A model generated the notes under the pieces. It did no database searches. It saw nothing but the letters and a program-made list of their open reading frames with translations, and was not told the origin of the DNA. Below are positions 7,920 through 16,450 of a stretch of 36,473 nucleotides of DNA, piece by piece. Numbering within the stretch: the stretch's first letter is position 1; each line of letters starts with the position of its first letter. Origin of the DNA: [Phormidium] sp. LEGE 05292. GTDB lineage: Bacteria; Cyanobacteriota; Cyanobacteriia; Cyanobacteriales; Aerosakkonemataceae. The stretch spans positions 1-36,473 of the forward strand of contig NZ_JADEWG010000065.1 in the NCBI RefSeq assembly GCF_015207735.1, in the 5' to 3' direction. The translations under genes and the position numbers were made by a program.

Positions 7920-8999
7920 ATGACTGTTAAACTTATTAATTTATTTGAATACGAACCACTAGCACAAGCGCGTTTATCGCCAATGGCATTTGATTATTAT
8001 GCTAGTGGGGCATGGGATGAAGTAACATTAAAGGATAATCGTGCGGCTTTTAATAGGTATAAATTACGTCCGCGAATGTTAGTGGATGTGAGTCAGCGAG
8101 ATTTAAGTACTACTATTCTCGGTCAAAAGTTGACGATGCCAATTTTAATTGCGCCAATGGCTTTTCAGTGTTTAGCGCATCCTGAAGGAGAGATAGCAAC
8201 GGCTTCATCGGCGCGAGAATTGGGAACAATAATGGTATTAAGTACTTTGGCAACTAAGACTTTAGAAACTGTGGCGGCGGTTGATAGTTTGCGTTGGTTT
8301 CAATTATACGTGCATCGAGATCGCCAACTGACTAAATCATTAGTAGAACGGGCTTACAAAGCAGGTTTTCAAGCATTATGCTTAACTGTGGATGCACCAG
8401 TTTTAGGAAGGCGTGAAAAAGATAGACGCAATCAATTTGTATTACCTCCAGGAATGGAATTAGCAAATTTAGCAAATATAACTGATTTAGAAATTTCTTA
8501 TCATCAAGATGAATCTGGGTTATTTAGCTATTTTTTAGAACAGCTTAACCCGGCTTTAACTTGGAAAGATTTAGACTGGTTACAGTCAATTTCGCCTCTA
8601 CCTTTAGTAGTAAAAGGAATCTTGCGCGGAGATGATGCTTTGCGAGCGGTAGAATATGGAGCAAAAGCGATAATTGTTTCCAATCATGGGGGTAGACAAT
8701 TGGATGGTGCGATCGCTTCTATTGATGCTTTAACTGATGTTGTCGCAGCAGTGGGAGACAAAGCAGAAATTTTGGTGGATGGCGGTATTCGTCGCGGTAC
8801 TGATGTTTTAAAAGCCTTAGCATTGGGAGCAAAAGCAGTACTTTTAGGAAGACCTGTATTATGGGGTTTAGCTGTTGATGGACAGCTAGGTGTACAAAAA
8901 GTGTTAGAACTGTTAAGGGATGAATTAGATTTAGCTATGGCTTTAAGTGGCTGTGCTACTTTAAAAGATGTCGATTTCAGTATGGTTATCTCAGGGTAA
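7920..8999 (+). CDS. FMN-dependent alpha-hydroxy-acid oxidase, L-lactate oxidase type
   Basis: TIM-barrel FMN enzyme oxidising a 2-hydroxy acid to a 2-keto acid. Catalytic and flavin residues are present: FDYYASGA near 24-31, Tyr130 in QLYVHRD, Asp158 in TVDAP, Lys232 in VVKGIL, base His256 with Arg259 in SNHGGRQ, and the phosphate site LVDGGIRRG. At the three positions that separate plant glycolate oxidase (Thr, Trp, Val) from the Nostoc L-lactate oxidase (Met, Leu, Phe), this protein aligns by eye as Met80 (APMAFQ), Leu110 (STLAT) and Phe205 (SYFLEQ), pointing to lactate. The 359-aa length is normal. ATG start with no clear Shine-Dalgarno; no operon partner visible. Confidence 0.9.
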   Translation: MTVKLINLFEYEPLAQARLSPMAFDYYASGAWDEVTLKDNRAAFNRYKLRPRMLVDVSQRDLSTTILGQKLTMPILIAPMAFQCLAHPEGEIATASSARELGTIMVLSTLATKTLETVAAVDSLRWFQLYVHRDRQLTKSLVERAYKAGFQALCLTVDAPVLGRREKDRRNQFVLPPGMELANLANITDLEISYHQDESGLFSYFLEQLNPALTWKDLDWLQSISPLPLVVKGILRGDDALRAVEYGAKAIIVSNHGGRQLDGAIASIDALTDVVAAVGDKAEILVDGGIRRGTDVLKALALGAKAVLLGRPVLWGLAVDGQLGVQKVLELLRDELDLAMALSGCATLKDVDFSMVISG

Positions 9000-9123
9000 C
9001 TGTTGATATAAAAGTTGAATTTTTACCATAAAATAAAAACATTTTTATGTTATACTTATGTAGCGAGATTGAATTCGGTGCGGCTTGTGTTTTTAGTATT
9101 TACAAATAATATAGGCAGACTTG

Positions 9124-9172
9124 TCTCCGAATCTCAATTGCTATGTAATTTAGACTACTCTGGCTTCGGAGA
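9124..9172 (+). promoter_or_regulatory. Leader hairpin that can cover the rbp Shine-Dalgarno
   Basis: TCTCCGAA at 9124-9131 is the exact reverse complement of TTCGGAGA at 9165-9172. The right arm contains the GGAG Shine-Dalgarno (9168-9171), seven bases before the rbp ATG at 9179. When paired the ribosome site is hidden. The leader (9000-9178) also has a TATACT -10-like hexamer at 9051-9056, leaving a leader of roughly 115 bases. Cold regulation through the 5' leader is established for Anabaena rbpA1; whether this hairpin is the element is inference. Confidence 0.5.
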
Positions 9173-9178
9173 TCATTC

Positions 9179-9487
9179 ATGTCCATTTATGTAGGCAACC
9201 TTTCTTACTCGGTTCAAGCAGAAGATTTAACTAATGTGTTTGCAGAGTATGGAACTGTTAAGCGAGTTCACTTACCAACAGACCGGGAAACAGGTCGTCC
9301 CAGAGGTTTTGGTTTTGTGGAAATGTCCACAGATGCAGAAGAAGATGCTGCGATCGAAGCTTTGGATGGCGCTGAGTGGATGGGTCGCGATTTAAAAGTT
9401 AATAAAGCTAAACCTCGTGAAGATAATAGAAAAGCTTCTGCGGGTGGCGGCTGGGACGGTAATAATCGGCAACAACGCCGTTACTAA
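9179..9487 (+). CDS. rbp: RRM-type RNA-binding protein (cyanobacterial Rbp)
   Basis: Single RNA-recognition motif protein of 102 aa. RNP2 is IYVGNLSY (residues 3-10) and RNP1 is RGFGFVEM (41-48), with the intervening VHLPTDRETGRP loop typical of cyanobacterial Rbp proteins. A short Gly/Asn/Arg-rich tail follows (about 84-102, SAGGGWDGNNRQQRRY), as in the cold-inducible Rbp class. These proteins bind single-stranded RNA, and some help localise thylakoid mRNAs or act in cold acclimation. ATG start with a good GGAG Shine-Dalgarno seven bases upstream. Monocistronic: its own leader hairpin lies before it and a rho-independent terminator after it. Confidence 0.95.
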   Translation: MSIYVGNLSYSVQAEDLTNVFAEYGTVKRVHLPTDRETGRPRGFGFVEMSTDAEEDAAIEALDGAEWMGRDLKVNKAKPREDNRKASAGGGWDGNNRQQRRY

Positions 9488-9557
9488 AACTTTGGGAAAA
9501 TGCGAAATATATTAGCAAGTAATTTCCTTTTGTTCTACCCCCATTAGTTTTTTTTAG

Positions 9558-9589
9558 TCCTGTTGTTTTCAGTAACTACAGGATTTTTT
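9558..9589 (+). terminator. Rho-independent terminator of rbp
   Basis: TCCTGT (9558-9563) pairs with ACAGGA (9578-9583), the stem continuing past one mismatch (GT/AC), and six T residues follow (9584-9589). It lies 70 bases after the rbp stop, in the correct orientation. Confidence 0.75.
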
Positions 9590-9618
9590 ATTGTTTTGTA
9601 GGTAATTGGTAATAGGTA

Positions 9619-9725
9619 ATACCAAATCCGGGTTAAGAACCCCCTTTATCTTCTTTCTTCTTTCTTTGCGATCTTCGCGTCTTCGCGGTTCTCCAAAAAA
9701 GGGTTAATCAACCCGGATTTGGTAT
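9619..9725. mobile_element. 107-bp fold-back element with perfect 16-bp terminal inverted repeats (MITE-like)
   Basis: ATACCAAATCCGGGTT at 9619-9634 is the exact reverse complement of AACCCGGATTTGGTAT at 9710-9725. An inner pair (AACCC / GGGTT) extends the fold. The centre holds a CT-rich run and a GCGATCTTCGCGTCTTCGCGG stretch resembling other dispersed cyanobacterial repeats. No coding capacity, so it would need a transposase elsewhere. The wider gene-free stretch 9488-9830 contains only the rbp terminator, this element and the probable promoter region of the NACHT gene (TATACT at 9793-9798). Confidence 0.65.
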
Positions 9726-9830
9726 AATGGGTAGTTGGTAAATTTGCATCTCGCATTAATTTCTTACCTACGCAGTCTCTATTGTTAAAAGCTATACTTG
9801 TGGATAATTTCAGAGTTTATAGTCAAAACT

Positions 9831-12800
9831 ATGTTGGAAGCGGGGATTGCTTGGCTAACTGGGTTTGTTTTCCAGCAGGTTCTCAAAGAGCTAAAATTAG
9901 ACGAAATCGCCAAGGATGCAGCGAAAGATTGGTTAAAAGATTTCTTTAAAAGTTTACCAAGTGGCATTTCTCAAAAGGGTCTGGAAATTATTCTGCCTAC
10001 TGCTACCAAGAAAGCTATCAAACAGTTTTTGGAGTTGGTGCAGGACGAGTTACAGGCGCAAGGTTTGAATAAACAAGAGGCGAAAGAATACAGCAAATCT
10101 CTGAGTTTATTTCTGAAAGATAAAACGACGCGAGAAATTTTGGGTAGTGCCTTTAAAAGAGATTGTCAAATAATTGATGCTAAAGCATTAGAGAAGATTT
10201 GGAAAACCTTAGATTTAAAGTCCTTACCTTCTGGATTTGATTGGGAATTAATTGCTAAACGTTATTGCCGAAAGGTGGTGGAAATTCGGCGAGAGTCGGA
10301 TGAATTAAGAGCAATTTTGGATTCGGAAAACTTAGAAAGTATTGCGGAAAATACAGCGGCTTCAGCGAAAGCATTAGAAGCGATCGCAGGAATTATTCCT
10401 AAACTCGATTTAGAACTATATCGGGAAAGTTTACAGGAGTTTTACGGCTACCTGAAACTGAACGTTGTTGATATGACAAACGATCAGTATCGCCTGAAAT
10501 TGTGGAAAATGTTTATTCCGCAAATGGTGCGGGAAGCATTACCGCCTTCGCGCTACGATTTGCCGAAAGAAATTCAGCGCAGTTTATGCGAATCTGGACA
10601 AATTGAAGCGGAATTTACCAAAGAAGATTTACATCGCTATCGGGAAAGTTATTTTCAACAACCGATTCGATCGATCTTAGAAGTTATTAAAGATCCCAAA
10701 CTTCCTTATGTGGTAATTTTAGGCGATCCGGGTTCGGGAAAATCGACTTTATTACAATATCTGGCTTTGCAGTGGGCAGAGCAACCAACCGAGCAGTTAC
10801 CATTATTAGTAGAGTTGCGGGGATACGCACCCGATCGCGCAGCACCTACCAGCTTTTTGAAGTTTTTCCACCAGGGAACTCGCACGATCCAAAAGCTAAA
10901 TCAGGCAGATTTGGATAAACAATTGCGATCGCATGGTGCCTTGGTGATGTTTGATGGGTTGGATGAGGTGATAAATCGCGATCGCCAAGAAGAGGTAATC
11001 ACCGAAATTATTAGCTTTACCAACGAATACAAAAAAGCGCGAGTCGTGGTGACTTCCCGCATTGTTGGATATAACCCGGAACCTTTGGGAAATGCCGAGT
11101 TTCGTCACTTCACGCTGCAAGATTTGGCACCAGAACAAATCGCAGAATTTCTCCAAAATTGGCACGATTTGGCGCTGGCGAAAGATCCAGATAAGGAAAT
11201 TTTACAACAGCGGTTGCAAAATGCCATTGATAGTTCTAAAGCTATTGCCGAACTCGCCGTAAATCCCCTGCTGCTGACGATAATGGCAATTCTCAACCGC
11301 CGCCAAGAATTGCCGAGAAATCGAGCAGAATTGTATAAGGAAGCGTCAAAGGTGTTGCTGTACGCTTGGGATGTGGATCATAAGAAATTACAAATTTCGC
11401 CTGATGCCATTGAAAGTCCAGAAAAACAGGCGATGTTGCGGCAGATTGCGTATGAAATGCAGTCGGGAGAAAAGGGACTTCAGGGAAATATCATCAGTCG
11501 GGAAAAGTTGCTGGAAATTATTACCAAGTTTTTGAAGGATCGGGATTTTTCCCAACCTCGCGAGAAAGCACAAATCCTGATTAACCAACTGCGGGAACGC
11601 AATTTTATTCTCTGTTATTTGGGTGATGAGTATTACGGTTTTGTTCACCGCACGTTTTTGGAATATTTCTGCGCTTGGGAGTTTGTGGAGAGGTTTGAAA
11701 AGCAGCGCACTTTGACGGAGGAGGAGTTAAAAACGGAGGTGTTTGGGAAACATTGGCAGGATGAATCTTGGCATGAAGTGTTGCGGTTAATTTGCGGGAT
11801 GGTTGGGGAAAATGTAGCGGGGGTGATGATTGAGTACTTGATGGGTCAGAAAGATGGATATAGGTTTAGAAATTCAATTTTGGCGGCTGAATGTCTGATA
11901 GAGGTGAGAAATATCTCTACTATTAAATCAACTTCTGCATCACTGCTGGATGCTTTGAAAAATGCTATCCAAGAAGTTGGAAAATACGATTTGTATACAG
12001 TTGACAAAATTATTGGCTTGATCGCAACTACCTGGAAAAATGATCCCGATACTTTGCCTTGGCTCAAATCGTGCATTCAGTCTGATGCGGATTGGTGGGT
12101 GCGGCGTGCAGCTGGGAATGCGATCGGCCAATATTACAAAGAAGACCCGCAAACCCTACTTCTACTCCAATCCTGGGTTCAGTCTGATGCGAATCCGGCT
12201 GTGCGAAGTGCAGCAGTGTATGCGATCGCCTCCAACTACAAAGAAGACGCGCAAACCCTACCCTTACTCCAATCCTTCGTTCAGTCTGATGCGGATTCGA
12301 GTGTGCGATATGCAGCAGTGTATGCGATAGCCTCCAATTACAAAGAAGAGGCACAAACCCTACCCCTACTCCAATCCTGCGTTCAGTCTGATGCAGATTT
12401 GTGGGTGCGACGTGCAGCAGTCGATGTGATCGCGCAAAATTACAAAGAAGACGCGCAAACCCTACCTCTACTCCAATCCTTCGTTCAGTCTGATGCGGAT
12501 TGGGATGTGCGAAAAGTAGCAGTGTATGCGATCGCACAAAATTACAAAGAAGACGCGCAAACCCTACCTCTACTCCAATCCTTCGTTCAGTCTGATGCTA
12601 ATGAGTATGTGCGACAAGCAGCAGTGGATGCGATCGCCCAAAATTGGAGTGATAAGCCTGGTATGTTTGAGTTTTTCTACAATTGTGCCATCAACGATCC
12701 CTTTGATCGTGAGTTTGATTGGCAAGTTAACCCCCGACAAACTGCTCTTAAAGCAATTCTAAAACATCATCGCGATAATCCCCGAACGCTGGAGTTATTG

Positions 12801-12875
12801 CGCGACAGATCTGAAAATGACCCTGATGAGAAGTTGCGGGAGTTTGCTAAGGAACAATTGCAGCAATTTTCATAA
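9831..12875 (+). CDS. NACHT-domain (NLR-like) STAND ATPase with C-terminal HEAT-like repeats
   Basis: Large signal-transducing ATPase, 1014 aa from ATG at 9831; a TTG at 9798 would add 11 residues but has no ribosome site. Residues 1-270 are helical with a hydrophobic N-terminal segment (AGIAWLTGFVFQQVL) and no effector domain I recognise. The NACHT module follows: Walker A GDPGSGKST (298-306), Walker B LVMFDGLDE (371-379) with the NACHT-type acidic pair, sensor-1 VVVTSR (405-410), and a winged-helix part (LAVNPLLLTIMAIL) leading to FVHRTFLEYFCAWEF. The C-terminus carries six 34-residue repeats (735-938). Bacterial NACHT proteins of this layout have been shown to give phage resistance; here defence is inference. 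It sits beside a fold-back element and is convergent with a ThiF-like gene. Confidence 0.9.
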   Translation: MLEAGIAWLTGFVFQQVLKELKLDEIAKDAAKDWLKDFFKSLPSGISQKGLEIILPTATKKAIKQFLELVQDELQAQGLNKQEAKEYSKSLSLFLKDKTTREILGSAFKRDCQIIDAKALEKIWKTLDLKSLPSGFDWELIAKRYCRKVVEIRRESDELRAILDSENLESIAENTAASAKALEAIAGIIPKLDLELYRESLQEFYGYLKLNVVDMTNDQYRLKLWKMFIPQMVREALPPSRYDLPKEIQRSLCESGQIEAEFTKEDLHRYRESYFQQPIRSILEVIKDPKLPYVVILGDPGSGKSTLLQYLALQWAEQPTEQLPLLVELRGYAPDRAAPTSFLKFFHQGTRTIQKLNQADLDKQLRSHGALVMFDGLDEVINRDRQEEVITEIISFTNEYKKARVVVTSRIVGYNPEPLGNAEFRHFTLQDLAPEQIAEFLQNWHDLALAKDPDKEILQQRLQNAIDSSKAIAELAVNPLLLTIMAILNRRQELPRNRAELYKEASKVLLYAWDVDHKKLQISPDAIESPEKQAMLRQIAYEMQSGEKGLQGNIISREKLLEIITKFLKDRDFSQPREKAQILINQLRERNFILCYLGDEYYGFVHRTFLEYFCAWEFVERFEKQRTLTEEELKTEVFGKHWQDESWHEVLRLICGMVGENVAGVMIEYLMGQKDGYRFRNSILAAECLIEVRNISTIKSTSASLLDALKNAIQEVGKYDLYTVDKIIGLIATTWKNDPDTLPWLKSCIQSDADWWVRRAAGNAIGQYYKEDPQTLLLLQSWVQSDANPAVRSAAVYAIASNYKEDAQTLPLLQSFVQSDADSSVRYAAVYAIASNYKEEAQTLPLLQSCVQSDADLWVRRAAVDVIAQNYKEDAQTLPLLQSFVQSDADWDVRKVAVYAIAQNYKEDAQTLPLLQSFVQSDANEYVRQAAVDAIAQNWSDKPGMFEFFYNCAINDPFDREFDWQVNPRQTALKAILKHHRDNPRTLELLRDRSENDPDEKLREFAKEQLQQFS
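12033..12644 (+). repeat. Six tandem 102-bp repeats within the NACHT gene (34-aa HEAT-like units)
   Basis: Six exact-length 102-bp units with no indels, starting at 12033, 12135, 12237, 12339, 12441 and 12543. The core protein unit reads KEDAQTLPLLQSFVQSDAD, then two free positions, then VR, then a second helix ending AIAQN. Units 2-6 are nearly identical at DNA level (shared AAAGAAGACGCGCAAACCCT and CAGTCTGATGC), unit 1 is older, and a decayed seventh unit starts at 12645. Differences concentrate at the two residues before VR: WW, PA, SS, LW, WD, EY. Confidence 0.9.
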
Positions 12876-12915
12876 ACAAAAAGAAATCATTTTCCTTGTC
12901 ACCAATGCTCAGTCT

Positions 12916-13551
12916 CTAACAATAGCTGTGTATTACCAAATCTGCCAAAGTAACCGTGAAATTGTTTTGTTTACCTGTGGCGACAAAAGTAACAATTGTT
13001 TCGCAAGCAACGGCGACTGCAAGAGTAACTAAATTGCGTGCTAAAGGGTAGTCGCAGACATCATCATTTGCAGGGGAAGGTACGCGATATTCTTGGTTCC
13101 AAATTACCTCGGCGTAGTCTCCCGCTAGTCCGACGTGCAAACAAGGAAGATGAGCATTTTCACAGTAATCTTTGACTGCTTTTCTGGCGATGCTGTTATC
13201 AAAGGTGTCAATAACTAAAGAGTTAAGAGAAATTAATTGTGCTGCATTTGTCGCGGTTAATTCTTTCGTTTGTGCGTCTACAGTTACTCCCAAAGCGCGA
13301 TAAAGGGAGTTAGCGAGAATTTTGGCTTTGAAAGCGCCGACATCGGAACGATAATATGGTTGGGTGGAAAGGTTGCGTTCTTCGATGCGATCGCGATCGA
13401 TCGCTCTCAACTTAGTAAAACCCGATCGCGCCAAATTTTCGGTAATGTTTGCACCTAAAGCACCTGCACCACAAATAGTAATGGAAAAATCTTTAATTTT
13501 TGCCATTATTTCTGAGGTTCTGTATAGTTGTTCGTGGAAGAAGATGGACAT
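12916..13551 (-). CDS. Stand-alone ThiF/MoeB/E1-like adenylyltransferase-fold protein
   Basis: Rossmann protein of the ubiquitin-activating E1/ThiF superfamily, 211 aa. Nucleotide-binding GAGALG (28-33), acidic Asp52 in AIDRD, NLSTQ (60-64), VGAFKAK (71-77) and Asp115 in VIDTFDN fit the adenylation site. The Arg usual in NLxRQ is Thr63, and there are no paired CxxC zinc motifs, so it differs from canonical MoeB and ThiF. Cys166 in DDVCDYP is the best candidate thiolating Cys. The start is ATG with a strong GGAGG four bases upstream; the gene ends 40 bases from the convergent NACHT gene. No ubiquitin-like, E2 or JAB partner is nearby, so the acceptor is unknown. Confidence 0.8.
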   Translation of the reverse strand: MSIFFHEQLYRTSEIMAKIKDFSITICGAGALGANITENLARSGFTKLRAIDRDRIEERNLSTQPYYRSDVGAFKAKILANSLYRALGVTVDAQTKELTATNAAQLISLNSLVIDTFDNSIARKAVKDYCENAHLPCLHVGLAGDYAEVIWNQEYRVPSPANDDVCDYPLARNLVTLAVAVACETIVTFVATGKQNNFTVTLADLVIHSYC

Positions 13552-13661
13552 AACGCCTCCGAGGAAATCCTTTTTTTAACCGCAGATGAACGCAGATGTA
13601 AATGCAGCTTTACGGTAGGGTAGATAGATCTCTTATTCAAGTAAATTATTATAAACTTTGG

Positions 13662-14225
13662 TTACTCCAGCAACCAGCTAAATAAACCTTCTACTGTTAG
13701 GCGGAAATCTTTAGCAAATTCTGGTACTGGCAATAATATTTCTGGTTCTTCGTAAACAGCAGTTGGTTGATTTGGAAAGTAAACTAAAACCGATCGCTCT
13801 TCAGGATCGATTAACCATCCCATTTGAGTTCCATACTTCAGGCAATGCAGAATATTTTTAGTCACTTTAGTTTGACTTTGATCGGGAGATGAAATTTCAA
13901 TTGTCCAATCTGGAGGAATGGAGAAAATGTTGGCAACCCCACCATTTTCTTTGCGAGGAATTCTATCCCACATAAATACGGAAATGTCAGGTACAATTGA
14001 GCGATCGCCAAAAGTACAGCGAAGTTCAGAAAACGCACGGGCAATCTTTTTTGGTTTTAAAATCGAGTTAATTGCAGGTGCTAACTCTGTCTGAATTGCA
14101 CTATGTTCTCCTTGCGGCATCGGTTTTTGAATGATACGCCCATCAATATATTCACTAGCAGGTTCCGTCTCTGGTAGACTTAAGAAATCACTTAAACTCA
14201 GGTGTTTAGCAGGGGTCTTTACCAT
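13662..14225 (-). CDS. Uma2 family (DUF820) restriction-endonuclease-like protein
   Basis: PD-(D/E)XK-fold protein of 187 aa, one of the most multiplied families in cyanobacterial genomes. The usual elements are in order: LSLSDFLSLPE, Glu25 in ASEYIDGRII, His41 in GEHSAIQTEL, a Glu in FSELRCTFG, Asp80 in SIVPDISVF, and Glu110-Ile-Ser-Ser-Pro in TIEISSPDQS, followed by KYGTQMGWLIDP. Predicted metal-dependent nuclease; the cellular role of the family is unresolved, with a link to mobile DNA proposed. ATG start. It lies 110 bases upstream of the ThiF gene on the same strand; that gap contains a CGCAGATGAACGCAGATG short repeat, so co-transcription is uncertain. Confidence 0.9.
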   Translation of the reverse strand: MVKTPAKHLSLSDFLSLPETEPASEYIDGRIIQKPMPQGEHSAIQTELAPAINSILKPKKIARAFSELRCTFGDRSIVPDISVFMWDRIPRKENGGVANIFSIPPDWTIEISSPDQSQTKVTKNILHCLKYGTQMGWLIDPEERSVLVYFPNQPTAVYEEPEILLPVPEFAKDFRLTVEGLFSWLLE

Positions 14226-14355
14226 TTAAAGTTTCCCGATCGGGAGTAAGTTGCTCTACTGCTATTTGCTATTCTACAGATAGACGATTTAGTTGGTGCG
14301 ATCGCAGCCTTGGAATTAGCAATTTCAGCAATAAAAATCTAAAATCTAAAATCGC

Positions 14356-15084
14356 ATGACTTACCTTGCACTAGCGACAGACTATGATGGCACCCTTGCC
14401 ACAGATGGACAAGTTGACGATCGCACTTTGGCGGCATTGCAACAATGGCGAGATTCTGGACGTAAACTAATTTTAATTACAGGTCGTCAGTTAGATGATT
14501 TGTTGAAAATTGCTACTTGTCTCAATTTGTTTGATTGGGTAGTAGCAGAGAACGGCGCAATACTTTATCAACCAGCTACTAAACTTGAAAAACCATTAGC
14601 TGAACGTCCATCAGCAGAGTTTATTCAACAATTGAACGATCGCATTCACAAAGCAAGTCAAGCTAAAAATCAATCAACTTCTCAAGAATTTGCCCATATT
14701 CAGTCAGATTATCCAGTCGTCGGAGTTGGTCGAGTTATCGTCGCTACCTGGGAACCTTACAGCGTACAAGCACTTGCTTTAATTCAGGAAATGAAACTGG
14801 ATTTACAGGTGATTTTAAATAAAGGTGCAGTGATGATTTTACCAAAAGGAATTGATAAAGAAGCAGGTTTAATTGCCGCAGCTAATGAGTTGGGGATTTC
14901 GCTAGATGCGATCGTTGGTGTAGGAGATGCGGAAAATGACTTAGTATTTTTAGATGTTTGCGGTTACTCTGTTGCGGTTGCTAATGCCCTTCCTGCTGTG
15001 AAAGAACAAGTAGATTTAGTAACTAAAAACACTAGAGGAGCAGGCGTTACTGAATTGCTCAATTCAATCATCAATAGTGATTAA
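14356..15084 (+). CDS. HAD-superfamily phosphatase (Cof/HAD-IIB type)
   Basis: Haloacid-dehalogenase-fold phosphatase, 242 aa. Motif I is DYDGTLA with nucleophile Asp9 and Asp11; motif II is LITGRQ; motif III Lys is in LPKGIDKEAG; motif IV is GVGDAENDLVFL. The cap between motifs II and III (roughly 80-155) is of the HAD-IIB kind, as in archaeal-type phosphoglycolate phosphatase, sucrose-phosphate phosphatase and Cof proteins, so a sugar phosphate or phosphoglycolate is the likely substrate but cannot be fixed. ATG start preceded by ATCTAAAATCTAAAATCGC, a repeat-like sequence rather than a Shine-Dalgarno. Upstream 14226-14355 shows no other gene. Confidence 0.88.
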   Translation: MTYLALATDYDGTLATDGQVDDRTLAALQQWRDSGRKLILITGRQLDDLLKIATCLNLFDWVVAENGAILYQPATKLEKPLAERPSAEFIQQLNDRIHKASQAKNQSTSQEFAHIQSDYPVVGVGRVIVATWEPYSVQALALIQEMKLDLQVILNKGAVMILPKGIDKEAGLIAAANELGISLDAIVGVGDAENDLVFLDVCGYSVAVANALPAVKEQVDLVTKNTRGAGVTELLNSIINSD

Positions 15085-15148
15085 CTAATGATTATTTAAA
15101 TTGAATGATAAACGCAAAGATTGAGCAAAATAAACTTCATAATAATAT

Positions 15149-15246
15149 TGTAGAACTTACTGTAGAACTTACGCACAGATATCCCCTAACCCCCTTAAAA
15201 AAGGGGCTATTAAGTTCCCCCCTTTTTAAGGGGGGCTAGGGGGGAT
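15149..15246. repeat. Tandem 12-bp duplication followed by a C/G-run fold-back element
   Basis: TGTAGAACTTAC occurs twice in tandem (15149-15160, 15161-15172). Then ATCCCCTAACCCCCTTAAAA (from 15181, arm to 15206) forms an inverted repeat with 15217-15246 (ending AAGGGGGGCTAGGGGGGAT). A second member of this element family is at 25482-25557. It occupies most of the gap between the HAD and por genes and may also end HAD transcription. Confidence 0.65.
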
Positions 15247-15321
15247 CTAGGTTTCAGGCAGAGAGTATTTTCCTAATTTCAATTAAAAACAATTTTTTCA
15301 CTAGCTTTACTAGCTCACTGA

Positions 15322-15348
15322 CATGAGATCCTAGAATATGGTCTCATG
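15322..15348 (+). promoter_or_regulatory. 9-bp dyad in the por upstream region
   Basis: CATGAGATC (15322-15330) faces GGTCTCATG (15340-15348) across a 9-base centre; all positions pair, one as T-G. It ends 20 bases before the por ATG, just ahead of the GGAAG Shine-Dalgarno at 15361-15365. It could be an operator or a leader hairpin. Confidence 0.4.
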
Positions 15349-15356
15349 GTCATTAG

Positions 15357-16334
<978 letters not shown>

Positions 16335-16357
16335 GCTGATACCCATAATTTAAGTTG

Positions 16358-16415
16358 GTTGTGAGGACTTTAGTCCTGATTTTGTCAGCATAATTAGGAC
16401 TGAAGTCCTTACAAC
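16358..16415. repeat. 58-bp fold-back repeat, copy 1
   Basis: Arms GTTGTGAGGACTTTAGTCCT (16358-16377) and AGGACTGAAGTCCTTACAAC (16396-16415) are inverted copies with two G-T compatible differences around an 18-base centre. A second copy of identical length lies at 26674-26731. It sits between the convergent por and permease-kinase genes. Confidence 0.7.
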
Positions 16416-16450
16416 AAAAGGGTGCAACTTTCACTTTAGTTAAACATTAG

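Noticed and set aside
7920-8999. Annotation as glycolate oxidase of photorespiration
   Set aside because: The three specificity positions match the lactate oxidase type rather than the plant glycolate oxidase type.
12064-12537. Long minus-strand open frame (157 codons) antisense to the NACHT repeats
   Set aside because: It stays open only because the 102-bp units repeat in phase; its product is a His/Leu/Arg-rich tandem translation of the reverse strand with no ribosome site.
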